A program made the position numbers and the translations under genes. From an uncultured Oscillospiraceae bacterium (lineage in GTDB: Bacteria > Bacillota > Clostridia > Oscillospirales > Acutalibacteraceae), in assembly GCA_949293315.1 (NCBI GenBank), contig CASFCH010000009.1:124001-188000 (forward strand): a DNA stretch of 64,000 nucleotides, written 5' to 3'. Below, piece by piece: positions 16,841 to 25,986 of the stretch (within the stretch, counting starts at the first letter, position 1; the number at the start of each line of letters is the position of its first letter). Below the pieces are notes generated by a model. That model worked only from the letters and a program-made list of their open reading frames with translations, made no database searches and was not told the DNA's origin.

Positions 16841-18445
16841 ATGGACACCAAATACATCTTTGTAACCGGAGGCGTCGTCTCCGGGCTTGGGAAGGGGATT
16901 ACCGCCGCATCGCTCGGCCGACTGCTGAAAGCGCGCGGCCTGAGCGTTACGGTCATGAAGCTCGACCCCTATCTGAATGTGGACCCCGGCACGATGAACC
17001 CCATCCAGCACGGCGAGGTCTTTGTGACCGACGATGGAGCGGAGACGGATCTGGACCTCGGGCACTATGAGCGGTTTATTGACGTCAGCCTGTCCCAGAA
17101 CAGCAATCTGACCTCCGGCAGGGTGTTTCACACGGTGATCTCCAACGAGCGTAAGGGCGTCTACGGCGGGCAGACCATCCAGGTGATCCCCCATATCACC
17201 AATGAGATCAAGCGCCGCATCGCCCTGAATAAAAGCACGGACATCTGTCTGGTCGAGATCGGCGGAACGGTGGGCGATATCGAGAGTCAGCCGTTTCTGG
17301 AGGCCATCCGCCAGTTCTCCAATGAGTACGGCGACGAGAAGTGCATGTTCATCCATGTGACGCTGGTCCCTTATCTGAATGCCTCCATGGAGCTCAAGAC
17401 CAAGCCGACGCAGCACTCCGTCAAGGAACTGCTGGGCATCGGGATCAAGCCGGATGTGATCGTCTGCCGCACGGAGCACCCGATCGACGACGGCATCAAG
17501 GCCAAGATCGCCCTCTTCTGCAATGTGCCGAAGGCATGCGTCATCGAGAATATGGATATGCCCACCCTCTATGAGATCCCGCGTGCGCTGGAGGAGCAGG
17601 GGCTCGATGAGATCGTCCTGCGCCATCTGAATATCCGGTGCGGCAAGGCGGATATGAGCGAGTGGGACCGGATGGTCGAGAATCTCAAGCACCTGCACAA
17701 GCAGGTAAATATCGCCCTTGTCGGGAAATATATCGAGCTGCACGACTCCTATCTGAGCGTGGTGGAGGCGCTCAAGCACGGCGGCTTTGCCAATGATGCG
17801 CAGGTGCACATCGACTGGGTGGACAGCGAGCAGATCACGGACGCCGCCGCTGCCGAAAAACTGCTGGGACATGCGGACGGCATTATCGTCCCGGGCGGAT
17901 TCGGCTCCCGCGGTATCGACGGTATGATCCTCGCCGCCCAGTATGCCCGCGAGCATCGGGTGCCATACTTCGGCATCTGCCTGGGCCTGCAGATCGCGAT
18001 CATTGAATTTGCGCGCCACGTTCTGGGCATGACGGACGCCAATTCCACGGAGATGGACCCCGATACCGGGCATCCGCTGATCGACATCATGCCGGATCAG
18101 AAGGATGTCGATATGGGCGGCACCATGCGCCTGGGTCAGTATCCCTGCGCGCTGCGGGAGGGGACCCATGCCTACGGGGCGTACGGCCAGCAGCTCATCT
18201 ATGAGCGCCACCGCCACCGCTATGAGGTCAACAATGACTACCGCGAGGAGCTGGAGGACGCCGGCATGATGCTGTGCGGCGTCTCTCCCGATAAGCATAT
18301 CGTGGAGATGGTGGAACTGAAGGATCACCCGTGGTTCGTCGCCTCCCAGGCGCACCCAGAGTTCAAATCCCGCCCGAACCGCCCGCACCCGCTGTTCGCC
18401 GGATTTATCCGCGCATCGCTCGAGCGGAAAGAGGGTAAAAAATAG
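16841..18445 (+). CDS. pyrG: CTP synthase
   Basis: This 534-residue enzyme makes CTP from UTP, ATP and glutamine. The N-terminal synthetase domain starts [18 protein letters not shown] and holds the conserved [15 protein letters not shown] and [11 protein letters not shown] motifs. The C-terminal glutamine amidotransferase (from about residue 290) has the nucleophile in YFGICLGLQ and the histidine/glutamate pair in [10 protein letters not shown]. The length is normal for the family. AGGAGG precedes the ATG. A strong terminator follows at 18517. Confidence 0.98.
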   Translation: MDTKYIFVTGGVVSGLGKGITAASLGRLLKARGLSVTVMKLDPYLNVDPGTMNPIQHGEVFVTDDGAETDLDLGHYERFIDVSLSQNSNLTSGRVFHTVISNERKGVYGGQTIQVIPHITNEIKRRIALNKSTDICLVEIGGTVGDIESQPFLEAIRQFSNEYGDEKCMFIHVTLVPYLNASMELKTKPTQHSVKELLGIGIKPDVIVCRTEHPIDDGIKAKIALFCNVPKACVIENMDMPTLYEIPRALEEQGLDEIVLRHLNIRCGKADMSEWDRMVENLKHLHKQVNIALVGKYIELHDSYLSVVEALKHGGFANDAQVHIDWVDSEQITDAAAAEKLLGHADGIIVPGGFGSRGIDGMILAAQYAREHRVPYFGICLGLQIAIIEFARHVLGMTDANSTEMDPDTGHPLIDIMPDQKDVDMGGTMRLGQYPCALREGTHAYGAYGQQLIYERHRHRYEVNNDYREELEDAGMMLCGVSPDKHIVEMVELKDHPWFVASQAHPEFKSRPNRPHPLFAGFIRASLERKEGKK

Positions 18446-18516
18446 GATCGGGCTGGTGCATATGGAACAGACCGTCCGCTGCGTGTCCGAATGATTCAAA
18501 AAATATAGACAGCAGA

Positions 18517-18558
18517 GCGGTTCGCCTTTTCTGATCTAAAAAGGCGAACCGCTTTTTT
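18517..18558 (+). terminator. Terminator after pyrG
   Basis: A near-perfect 14-base stem (GCGGTTCGCCTTTT with its complement) is followed by six T residues. The left arm has an A-rich flank, so it may also work for the convergent DUF4830 gene on the minus strand. Confidence 0.9.
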
Positions 18559-18584
18559 AGTAAATTATAGTTTCTTTATTAATC

Positions 18585-19127
18585 TTACGCCGCCGTCTGG
18601 CCGGTCGTATCGGCCTGCACAGCGCTCGCGGACGTATCCGGCCGCTCAAAGCCGTGCATAAAGCCGTCGAGCGCCACGGAGGAGACGTCCCCGCCGATGA
18701 CGGCGCCGTCATAGACCAGCAGATTTGCCCGGATGGAGCCGTCCGTGGGCTGTACTCCGTCCGGTTCCGGATAGTTCAGGATGGTGTACGTCCACCGTTT
18801 GGCGCGGCAGCCCTTATAGGCGGTCAGGTCGAACCCCTGTTCCAGCTGGATCGCGTTATATTGGGTGTATACATCGTCAAATTCCTCGGGGATCAGGACT
18901 TCCTCCACGCGGACGGGGTCCTCCGCCACATCCCAGCCGTATTGGGAGAGGAAGGCGATGCGTTCCTCCTCATTGCCGGCGCGCACACTCGCCTCGCCGG
19001 TGGCGGCGGAGGAGGGGGTGCTCCCGGCCCGCACCAGAATCACCGCGAGCAGCACGATCAGCACCGCCACCGCAGCCCCGATGACGGCGAGCTTTTTTTT
19101 GGAGGATTTTACAGCATAAATAAACAT
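18585..19127 (-). CDS. DUF4830 domain membrane-anchored protein
   Basis: This protein of about 180 residues has an N-terminal membrane helix (about 14-35, LAVIGAAVAVLIVLLAVILV) and an outside domain of the DUF4830 type. Hallmarks are RIAFLSQYGWDVAEDPV, IPEEFDDVYTQYNAIQ and LLVYDGAVIGGDVSSVALDGFMHGF. The family is common in Clostridia and its role is unknown. The ATG at 19127 was preferred, with AGGTG six bases before it; a GTG at 19136 is the alternative. It is transcribed alone, convergent with pyrG. Confidence 0.85.
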   Translation of the reverse strand: MFIYAVKSSKKKLAVIGAAVAVLIVLLAVILVRAGSTPSSAATGEASVRAGNEEERIAFLSQYGWDVAEDPVRVEEVLIPEEFDDVYTQYNAIQLEQGFDLTAYKGCRAKRWTYTILNYPEPDGVQPTDGSIRANLLVYDGAVIGGDVSSVALDGFMHGFERPDTSASAVQADTTGQTAA

Positions 19128-19286
19128 AAAATTCACCTGCCCTGGCTCATTTATATGTGCCGGGGCATACAGCTTATGCCCGGAAATTCAGCTGGAAATA
19201 ACGACACTGTTGACACAAAGGTTACAAAATGTTACAATATGGTTACAAAAAACGACAGGAAAATTCCTGACGCAGGAGGGAAGGTG

Positions 19287-20003
19287 ATGGCGGAGCGGCT
19301 CGATAAAATGATCGCAGATGCGGAAAACTGCACCCGTTCTAAGGCGCGGAGTACCATTCGGTGCGGTGCGGTCGAGGTGGATGGAGAAACGGTGCGCGAT
19401 ATCGCATACCGGGCAGACCCCGCCCGGGAGAGAATCACCGTCTCCGGCAGGCCGATTGCGGCCGGCCGATCCTATATCATGATGAATAAACCGGCGGGCG
19501 TCGTCAGTGCGACGCGGGCGCAGGGCGAGCGGACCGTGCTGGATCTGCTGCCGCCCGGCCTGCGGCGGCGCGGCCTTTTCCCCGCCGGCAGGCTGGATAA
19601 GGATACGACAGGCTTTCTGCTCATCACGGATGACGGCCCCTTTGCCCATGAGATCCTCTCCCCGCGCCGCCATGTGGAAAAGGAATATGAGGCGCTGCTG
19701 GAATGCCCGGCCGCACCGGAAGATATTCAGGCGTTCGCGCAGGGGCTGCGTCTCCGGGACGGCACGCTCTGTGCGCCCGCCGTGCTGGAGCTGGACGCTG
19801 CGCGCACCACAGCCCGGATCGTGATCCGGGAGGGGAAGTACCACCAGGTACGCCGCATGTTTGAGGCGGTGGGAAACTATGTCGTCTCGCTCAGGCGCCT
19901 GCGCATCGGCGGGTTGTATCTGGATGCGGCTCTGGCTCCGGGGGCGGCGCGTCTCATGACGCCGGAGGAGGTCCGGAAGGTTCGGGGCAGCTGTGGGGAA
20001 TAG
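19287..20003 (+). CDS. 16S rRNA pseudouridine synthase, RsuA/RluB type
   Basis: This 238-residue protein has an N-terminal S4 RNA-binding domain (ERLDKMIADAENCTRSKARSTI) and a catalytic domain with the aspartate in PAGRLDKDTTGFLLITDDG. The late motif EGKYHQVRRMFEAVG is typical of the RsuA family, which modifies 16S rRNA near position 516. The ATG at 19287 is set by AGGAGG; a much longer frame upstream is an artefact of high GC. It follows the divergent DUF4830 gene and precedes the CdaR-like regulator. RsuA rather than RluB is likely from the short length, but the target is inferred. Confidence 0.88.
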   Translation: MAERLDKMIADAENCTRSKARSTIRCGAVEVDGETVRDIAYRADPARERITVSGRPIAAGRSYIMMNKPAGVVSATRAQGERTVLDLLPPGLRRRGLFPAGRLDKDTTGFLLITDDGPFAHEILSPRRHVEKEYEALLECPAAPEDIQAFAQGLRLRDGTLCAPAVLELDAARTTARIVIREGKYHQVRRMFEAVGNYVVSLRRLRIGGLYLDAALAPGAARLMTPEEVRKVRGSCGE

Positions 20004-20151
20004 GCTGTGGAGAATCATTGTCTAATCTACACAAGGGTGAATTCGACAGAAATTGGCTTCGAAATTTGTCATAAACAGACACAAATCGGGCCTTGAAACT
20101 GAAAATTGAAAAGAAATCGTGAAATAATTACAGAAATCATCGCGAAAGTTC

Positions 20152-20180
20152 TTGCAATATTCTGAAAGATTGTGTAAAAT
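20152..20180 (+). promoter_or_regulatory. Promoter of the CdaR/PucR-type regulator
   Basis: TTGCAA (20152-20157) and TAAAAT (20175-20180) are spaced by 17 bases, about 50 bases before the regulator's start. Confidence 0.65.
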
Positions 20181-20229
20181 GTATAGTGCATGAGTGGACA
20201 AAGTGTATAAATTGATCGGGGGCGATTAC

Positions 20230-21315
20230 ATGTCAAACAGATTGTTCCAGAGCGTCATCCACCAGATGAAGGAAGCAATCGAACGCACTATCGGAGTTGT
20301 CGATGAGACAGGCACAATCATTTCGTGCAGTGAGCTTGGCAAGATTGGAGAGCTTCAGGGGAATGCCGCTGCGGAGGTCATGCAGTCGAGTGACGTGAAG
20401 GTGCTCGACGGATGCACCTATAAGCCGTTCGGCGCCCATATGCATCCGGAATACGCCGTGTTCGTCGAGGGGACGGATGAGTCCGCGCTCCACTATGCGG
20501 AGGTCATCGCCGTCGCGCTTGCGAGCATCAAGCAGTATTATGATGAAAAATTTGACCGCGGCAATTTTATCAAGAATGTCATTCTGGACAATATCCTGCC
20601 CGGGGATATCTACCTCAAGGCGCGGGAGCTCCGCTTCAATAACGACGCCACGCGCGTGGTGCTCTTGATCCGCATCCCGCAGCACAACGACGTCTCCGTC
20701 TTTGACGTGGTGCAGAACCTGTTCCCGGACAAGACGAAGGATTTTGTCATCAATGTCAATGAGACGGATATCGCGCTCGTCAAGGAGGTCCGCTCCAGCA
20801 CGGAGACCAAGGATCTTGAAAAGCTGGCGCGCTCCATTTCCGATTCCCTGAGCACGGAGTTTTATACGCACGCCCTTGTGGGCATCGGCACCACGGTCAG
20901 CGGGATCCGCGATCTGGCGCGCTCCTTCAAGGAGGCGCAGGTGGCCCTGGAGGTCGGCAAGGTGTTCGACACCGAAAAGACGATCGTCAGCTACGACAAC
21001 CTTGGGATCGCCCGCCTGATCTATCAGCTGCCCACCACGCTGTGCCAGATGTTCCTCAATGAGGTGTTCAAGCGCGGCTCGATCGACAGCCTTGATCAGG
21101 AGACGCTCTTCACGATCCAGAAGTTCTTTGAGAACAACCTGAACGTCTCCGAGACCTCGCGGAAGCTGTTCGTCCACCGGAATACGCTCGTCTACCGGCT
21201 GGAGAAAATCAAGAAGCTCACCGGTCTGGATCTGCGCGAGTTTGACGACGCGATCGTGTTCAAGGTTGCCCTGATGGTCAAGAAATATCTGGACGCCAAT
21301 CCGGTCAAGTTCTAA
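20230..21315 (+). CDS. CdaR/PucR-type transcriptional regulator
   Basis: This protein of about 361 residues has a sensor-like N-terminal half and a C-terminal PucR-type helix-turn-helix (FFENNLNVSETSRKLFVHRNTLVYRL, about residues 300-325). The CdaR-like middle region (about 130-250) has GIGTTVSGIRDLARSFKEAQVALEVG, a GGDEF-like segment of this family. Such proteins activate genes for sugar-acid or purine use in other bacteria. Here the gene lies just before ftsEX, so it could control the division cluster, but that is only context. The ATG at 20230 was chosen, as a GGGGGCG site lies before it; a GTG at 20194 gives 12 more residues. Confidence 0.75.
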   Translation: MSNRLFQSVIHQMKEAIERTIGVVDETGTIISCSELGKIGELQGNAAAEVMQSSDVKVLDGCTYKPFGAHMHPEYAVFVEGTDESALHYAEVIAVALASIKQYYDEKFDRGNFIKNVILDNILPGDIYLKARELRFNNDATRVVLLIRIPQHNDVSVFDVVQNLFPDKTKDFVINVNETDIALVKEVRSSTETKDLEKLARSISDSLSTEFYTHALVGIGTTVSGIRDLARSFKEAQVALEVGKVFDTEKTIVSYDNLGIARLIYQLPTTLCQMFLNEVFKRGSIDSLDQETLFTIQKFFENNLNVSETSRKLFVHRNTLVYRLEKIKKLTGLDLREFDDAIVFKVALMVKKYLDANPVKF

Positions 21316-21332
21316 TAGCCTTTGATTTCTGT

Positions 21333-21353
21333 GGCGCGGGGATGACCCGCGCC
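21333..21353 (+). terminator. Weak hairpin after the regulator
   Basis: GGCGCGGG and CCCGCGCC form a perfect eight-base stem with a five-base loop, but no T run follows. It may be a weak or factor-aided terminator between the regulator and ftsE. Confidence 0.35.
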
Positions 21354-21477
21354 TCATGTTCAATACAGGGAAAAGTGGAAGGATTTTGCCCCTTGCCGCC
21401 CGCCCCTTGAGCTGTTACAATCAGATTAAGCGCATTTTCGCGCTCCCCCGCTATTAATTTGTAAAGGTAGTGCTGTC

Positions 21478-22581
21478 TTGATAGAATTCAAAAATGTCTC
21501 AAAGACGTATGACAACGGCACAAAGGCCCTTCGGGACGTCAGCCTGAAGATCAATAAGGGCGAGTTTGTGTTCGTCGTCGGTGCCTCCGGAGCCGGGAAG
21601 AGCACGTTCTTAAAGCTGATCATGCATGAGGAAGTGCCCAACTCCGGCACCATCATCGTCAACAATCAGAATCTGATCACCATGCGGAAAAAGGAGATCC
21701 CCTATTTCCGCCGCACAATGGGGATCGTCTTTCAGGATTTCCGCCTGATCCCCAATATGACCGTCTATGACAATGTGGCGTTTGCCATGCGCGTCATCGG
21801 CGCGTATGAAAAGGATATCCGCAAGCGTGTGCCGTATGTGCTCGGCCTCGTCGGCCTGAATACCAAGGCGCGCTGCCTGCCCAATCAGCTCTCCGGCGGC
21901 GAGCAGCAGCGCGTCGCGCTGGCGCGCGCACTCGTCAACAACGCCGGCCTGATCATTGCGGACGAGCCCACGGGCAACGTCGATCCCGAGATGTCCTTTG
22001 AGATCGTCGATCTGCTCAATCACATCAACGCCAACGGCACCACGGTCGTCATGGTCACGCATGAGCACGAGCTCGTGCGCAGCTTCAAGCACCGGGTGGT
22101 CGTGATCAATAACGGCGCCGTCACTTCGGACACGGGCCCGGAGGATCTGAGCACCCGCGAGGCGAACCGGCGCGCGATGTCCCGCCAGGGTCGCAGCGCG
22201 GCCTATTACCACGCAGATGAGGGGCGCGCAAAGCGGGAGAAGGACTTTATCCGCACGTATGAGCCCGGCGCCGCGGTGCGCGGCGCATCCCGGAAAAAGG
22301 GAACGGAGCGGGAACTGCCCGAGGAGAAGCATGGCTCCGCGCTGGATGTCTCTGCCGGGAAACAGCAGACCGGAAAGACGAAGCACACAGCGGCGCCGGC
22401 CGATCAGGATCAAAAAGCAGGGCCGGCGCGTGCGCCTGAACAGCGGGCGGACAGGCCTGCGGATCCGGTCCGGACGGGGACATCCTCTGCCGCTTTTGCC
22501 CGGGATGAGGAAGATAAAATCGATTATTCCATCTATCTTGAGCACCTCTCGGAGTTAGGAGGCGACCAGGATGAAAAATAG
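21478..22581 (+). CDS. ftsE: Cell division ATP-binding protein FtsE, with long C-terminal tail
   Basis: The first 228 residues are a standard FtsE ATPase: Walker A GASGAGKS near 37-44, signature LSGGEQQR near 140, Walker B IIADEPTGNVDP near 161, and the switch histidine in VTHEHE. FtsE with FtsX transmits ATP hydrolysis across the membrane to wall hydrolases. The protein is 367 residues; the extra 140 are hydrophilic and rich in Lys, Arg, Ala and Gln, look disordered, and end in an acidic stretch (DEEDKIDYSIYLEHLSEL). The start is TTG with AAAGG upstream. The gene overlaps ftsX by 11 bases. Confidence 0.95.
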   Translation: MIEFKNVSKTYDNGTKALRDVSLKINKGEFVFVVGASGAGKSTFLKLIMHEEVPNSGTIIVNNQNLITMRKKEIPYFRRTMGIVFQDFRLIPNMTVYDNVAFAMRVIGAYEKDIRKRVPYVLGLVGLNTKARCLPNQLSGGEQQRVALARALVNNAGLIIADEPTGNVDPEMSFEIVDLLNHINANGTTVVMVTHEHELVRSFKHRVVVINNGAVTSDTGPEDLSTREANRRAMSRQGRSAAYYHADEGRAKREKDFIRTYEPGAAVRGASRKKGTERELPEEKHGSALDVSAGKQQTGKTKHTAAPADQDQKAGPARAPEQRADRPADPVRTGTSSAAFARDEEDKIDYSIYLEHLSELGGDQDEK

Positions 22582-23500
22582 TAGAAAAAAGGTGAGCGTC
22601 AAATATCTCACCAAGGAGGGCTTCCGGAACGTCTGGCACAATAAGCTGATGAGTATTGCGAGTATTGCGGTGCTGATGTCCTGCATGATCATCATCGGCT
22701 GTGCGGCGCTGATTTTCGCCAATATTAACAAGGTTCTGGATAAAGTGGACGATCAGAACGTCATCGTCGCCTTTATTGACGACGGCGCGGCGCAGGATGT
22801 GATTGACCGCGTGGGGGCGGACCTCAAGGCACTGCCGAATGTGAGCAGCGTGACCTTCGTCTCCCAGGAGGAGGGGCTGGCCCAGATGGCGGAGGAGATG
22901 GATCTCTCCGACTACCTCAACGGGATGGAGAACCCCCTGCCGGACAGCTACAAGGTCACGGTGGACGATATGGCGCTCTTTGACCAGACGGCGGAGAGCA
23001 TCCGCGGTGTCGCGGGAATCCAGAGCATTGAAGAGAGCAGCGATCTGGCCGGCAGCCTGACGACGGTGCGCCACGCCGTATCCATTGTGAGCGTTGTGAT
23101 CATTGTGATGCTGCTGGTGGTCTCCCTGTTCATCGTGTCCAACACCGTGCGGGTCACGATGTACTCCCGCCGGCTGGAGATCAGCATCATGAAGGCGGTC
23201 GGCGCCACGCGTTGGTTTATCCGCTGGCCCTTCATGATCGAGGGCATGCTGATCGGTCTGCTGGCCGGGGTCCTCTCCCTGCTGGCGGTATGGGGCGTTT
23301 ACGCGCTGGCGGTCGGCCTGTTTGGCGATATATTTGCCTCGCTGCTCGGCGGCGTGACGCTTGTCCCCTTTGCCGGCATGTCGTGGAAGCTGCTGCTCTC
23401 CTTTGTGGCGATCGGCATCGTGACCGGCGGCGTGGGCAGTATTTTCTCCATGAACAAGTACCTCAAGGAGGAAGAGGGCGTCGTACAGATCGAAAAATAA
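22571..23500 (+). CDS. ftsX: Cell division protein FtsX
   Basis: This 309-residue permease has the FtsX layout: a short cytoplasmic N-terminus, a first helix (about 28-50), a large outside loop (about 55-170), then three helices (about 178-200, 230-255, 275-295). The loop is the known docking site for PcsB/EnvC-like hydrolases. Motifs include VKAVGATRWFIRWPFMIEGMLIG-type residues in the cytoplasmic loop. The start ATG lies inside the end of ftsE and has GGAGG before it, so the two are translationally coupled. Two putative partner hydrolases follow directly. Confidence 0.95.
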   Translation: MKNSRKKVSVKYLTKEGFRNVWHNKLMSIASIAVLMSCMIIIGCAALIFANINKVLDKVDDQNVIVAFIDDGAAQDVIDRVGADLKALPNVSSVTFVSQEEGLAQMAEEMDLSDYLNGMENPLPDSYKVTVDDMALFDQTAESIRGVAGIQSIEESSDLAGSLTTVRHAVSIVSVVIIVMLLVVSLFIVSNTVRVTMYSRRLEISIMKAVGATRWFIRWPFMIEGMLIGLLAGVLSLLAVWGVYALAVGLFGDIFASLLGGVTLVPFAGMSWKLLLSFVAIGIVTGGVGSIFSMNKYLKEEEGVVQIEK

Positions 23501-23532
23501 CCGATTGACGCAGAGAATCGGAGGTGCGATTT

Positions 23533-24756
23533 GTGAAAAGACGGATATCACGGAAGGCGGTGTATGCCGCGCTGGCGGCGGCCGTATTCGGCCTGACGCT
23601 GGCCGCGCCCTGCGCCGCGGAGATCACGCAGGACGATCTGGATGAGCTGGACCGTCAGATCCGCGAGCAGGAGGCCGTCATCGCCGCGATCGAGGATAAG
23701 ACCGCTTCCAATCAGGAGTATCTGGACGCGCTGCAGAAGGATCTCTCCCTCGCGGAGGAGAAGTTGCAGACAACGCAGGCCGGGATCGAAGAGCTCGGCG
23801 GCCAGATCGACCAGACGCAGGAAGAGATCGAGCGCCAGCAGGAGCAGATTGACAGCACCTATGCCCAGCTCGCCGAACGCCTGCGCTCAATGTATATGAA
23901 CAGCCAGGCGTCTCCGCTGGAAATGCTCTTCAGCGCGAAGGATTACTCCACGTTCCTGATGAGTATGGAGCTCGTCAGCCGCACGTCGGCCTATGACAGC
24001 AAAATGATCCGGGAATACAAGGATCTGATTGACGAACAGAACCGGCAGAAGGCCGAGCTGGAAGCGCAGAAATCCGCGCTGGAGACACAGCGCGAACAGG
24101 AGCAGCAGGAACAGCAGGAGATGCAGTCCAAGGTGAGCCGCCAGAAGGATCTGCTCGCCCAGCTCGATGCGGACAGCCAGGAGGCGACCGCCATCCAGCA
24201 GCAGCTGGAGGACCAGATGGACGCCTATGAGGAGCAGATCCGCCAGCAGGCGGCCTCCGGCTCTCACGGGGACGGCAATCCGGGCAACGAGGACGGCGGC
24301 TCTTCCGGCGGTTCCTCCGCTACGGATATCGAGGGTGCGGATTTTGCCTGGCCGCTGATGGATGTGGCCTATGGCAGCGGCGCCTATATCTCCAGCGATT
24401 ACGGCCCCCGCACCGATCCGTACACCGGCTTCCACAAGGGGCTGGATATCACCTGCGGCGGCGCGCAGGGCAAGCGTATCTGCGCCGCGAAGTCGGGCAC
24501 CGTGATCGTGGCCTCCTACGGCTGGAACGGCGGGTACGGCAACTACATCATTATCGATCACGGGGACGGCCTGAGCACACTCTATGCGCACTGTGACAGC
24601 CTGTCCGTCTCCGTGGGGCAGCAGGTTTCCCGCGGGCAGTTTATTGCAAATGTGGGAGACACGGGCAACTCATTCGGCCCGCACTGTCACTTTGAGGTGC
24701 GTATCAACGGCGATCACACCAATCCCCGCCCCTATCTGAGCGCTTATCTGGGGTAG
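23533..24756 (+). CDS. PcsB/EnvC-type murein hydrolase, M23 domain (first copy)
   Basis: This 407-residue secreted protein has a signal peptide (about 1-31), a long coiled coil (about 32-245) of Gln/Glu-rich heptads, a Gly/Ser linker and a C-terminal M23 (LytM) peptidase. The zinc ligands are present: His301 and Asp305 (HKGLD) and the HCH pair at 384-386. An active endopeptidase is therefore likely, unlike E. coli EnvC. The coiled-coil part resembles PcsB, which binds the FtsX loop. The GTG start at 23533 is set by GGAGG eight bases upstream. It lies 32 bases after ftsX and precedes a paralogue. Confidence 0.92.
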   Translation: MKRRISRKAVYAALAAAVFGLTLAAPCAAEITQDDLDELDRQIREQEAVIAAIEDKTASNQEYLDALQKDLSLAEEKLQTTQAGIEELGGQIDQTQEEIERQQEQIDSTYAQLAERLRSMYMNSQASPLEMLFSAKDYSTFLMSMELVSRTSAYDSKMIREYKDLIDEQNRQKAELEAQKSALETQREQEQQEQQEMQSKVSRQKDLLAQLDADSQEATAIQQQLEDQMDAYEEQIRQQAASGSHGDGNPGNEDGGSSGGSSATDIEGADFAWPLMDVAYGSGAYISSDYGPRTDPYTGFHKGLDITCGGAQGKRICAAKSGTVIVASYGWNGGYGNYIIIDHGDGLSTLYAHCDSLSVSVGQQVSRGQFIANVGDTGNSFGPHCHFEVRINGDHTNPRPYLSAYLG

Positions 24757-24833
24757 TCGGATGTTGACAGAGTGACGGGAATATAGTAAAGTGAACAGAT
24801 GAATCAGAGATCCACAGGATGGAGGAGATTCCA

Positions 24834-25952
24834 TTGAGACACAGCAGCCGGTTCAAACGGATTTTGGCCGCGGGGATGGCGGCCGCATTCTGCTGCGCGA
24901 TGGCGGCGCCGCTGGCCTACGCCGTGACGCAGGACGATATCGACGAGCTCCAGCGGGAGATCAACGCCCAGCAGGAGAAGATCGACGCCATCGAGGATAA
25001 GACGGCCAACAACCAGGAGTATCTGGACGCCCTGTCCGAGCAGCTGGACCTTGCGAACGAAAAGCTCCGGCTCACGCAGCAGAAGATCGACGAGCTCGAC
25101 GCACAGATCGCCGAGCAGCAGAAGAAGATCGACGACACCTACGCACAGCTCTCCGAGCGCCTGCGTTCGATGTACATGAATAACCAGACTTCTCCGCTGG
25201 AGATGCTCTTCAGCGCAAAGGACTACTCCACCTTCCTGATGAGCATGGAGCTCGTCAGCCGCACCTCGGCGTATGACAGCAAAATGATCCGCGAGTTCAA
25301 GGAGCTGATCGACCAGCAGGAGGCCAGCAAGAAGGAGCTCGAGGAGCAGCGCGCCGCCGAACAGGCGGAGCAGCAGGAGATGCAGGAGAAGGTCGACGCA
25401 CAGAAGGCCATCATGCGCGAGCTCGGCGAGCAGTCCGCGGCCGCGCAGGAGATCCAGCAGCAGCTCTACGATCAGATGGACGCCTATGAGGAGCAGATCC
25501 GCCAGCAGGCGGCCTCCGGCTCAAGCGGCAGCGGCAACTACACGGGCGGGATCTTCACCTGGCCGATCGCGGAATCCTCGGCCTACATCTCCAGCTATTA
25601 CGGACCGCGCACGGACCCGTACACCGGCTTCCACGGCGGGATCGACTTCACGTGCTCCGGCGCCATGGGCAAGAGCCTTCACGCCGCAGGCGGCGGGACG
25701 GTGATCTACGTCAATTCTACGAGCACCTGGGGCAGCGGCTGGGGGTACCACGTGATCATCGACCACGGGGACGGGCTGACTACGCTCTATGCGCACATGG
25801 GGACGGTTGCCGTCTCCGAGGGGCAGTCGGTCTCCCAGGGACAGGTGATCGGGACCATCGGAATGACCGGGAATACCACCGGCCCGCACTGCCATCTGGA
25901 GGTGCGCGTCAACGGAGATCGGACAAATCCGGCCCCCTATTTTGGCCTTTGA
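24834..25952 (+). CDS. PcsB/EnvC-type murein hydrolase, M23 domain (second copy)
   Basis: This 372-residue paralogue of the gene before it has the same layout: signal peptide ending near AYA (about residue 30), coiled coil, short Gly/Ser linker and M23 domain. It keeps His267 and Asp271 (HGGID) and the HCH pair at 352-354. Large stretches of the coiled coil are nearly identical to the first copy, for example RLRSMYMN and SPLEMLFSAKDYSTFLMSME, so this is a tandem duplication. The TTG start has GGAGG eight bases upstream. The first copy differs by a longer linker. Confidence 0.92.
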   Translation: MRHSSRFKRILAAGMAAAFCCAMAAPLAYAVTQDDIDELQREINAQQEKIDAIEDKTANNQEYLDALSEQLDLANEKLRLTQQKIDELDAQIAEQQKKIDDTYAQLSERLRSMYMNNQTSPLEMLFSAKDYSTFLMSMELVSRTSAYDSKMIREFKELIDQQEASKKELEEQRAAEQAEQQEMQEKVDAQKAIMRELGEQSAAAQEIQQQLYDQMDAYEEQIRQQAASGSSGSGNYTGGIFTWPIAESSAYISSYYGPRTDPYTGFHGGIDFTCSGAMGKSLHAAGGGTVIYVNSTSTWGSGWGYHVIIDHGDGLTTLYAHMGTVAVSEGQSVSQGQVIGTIGMTGNTTGPHCHLEVRVNGDRTNPAPYFGL

Positions 25953-25986
25953 TCGTATAGAAAATAAAGCCCGTTAGGAGAGCGCT

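Noticed and set aside
16817..18499. A 560-codon open frame on the minus strand opposite pyrG
   Set aside because: It is the antisense shadow of a certain gene in GC-rich DNA, with no ribosome site and a composition rich in Arg, His and Asp.
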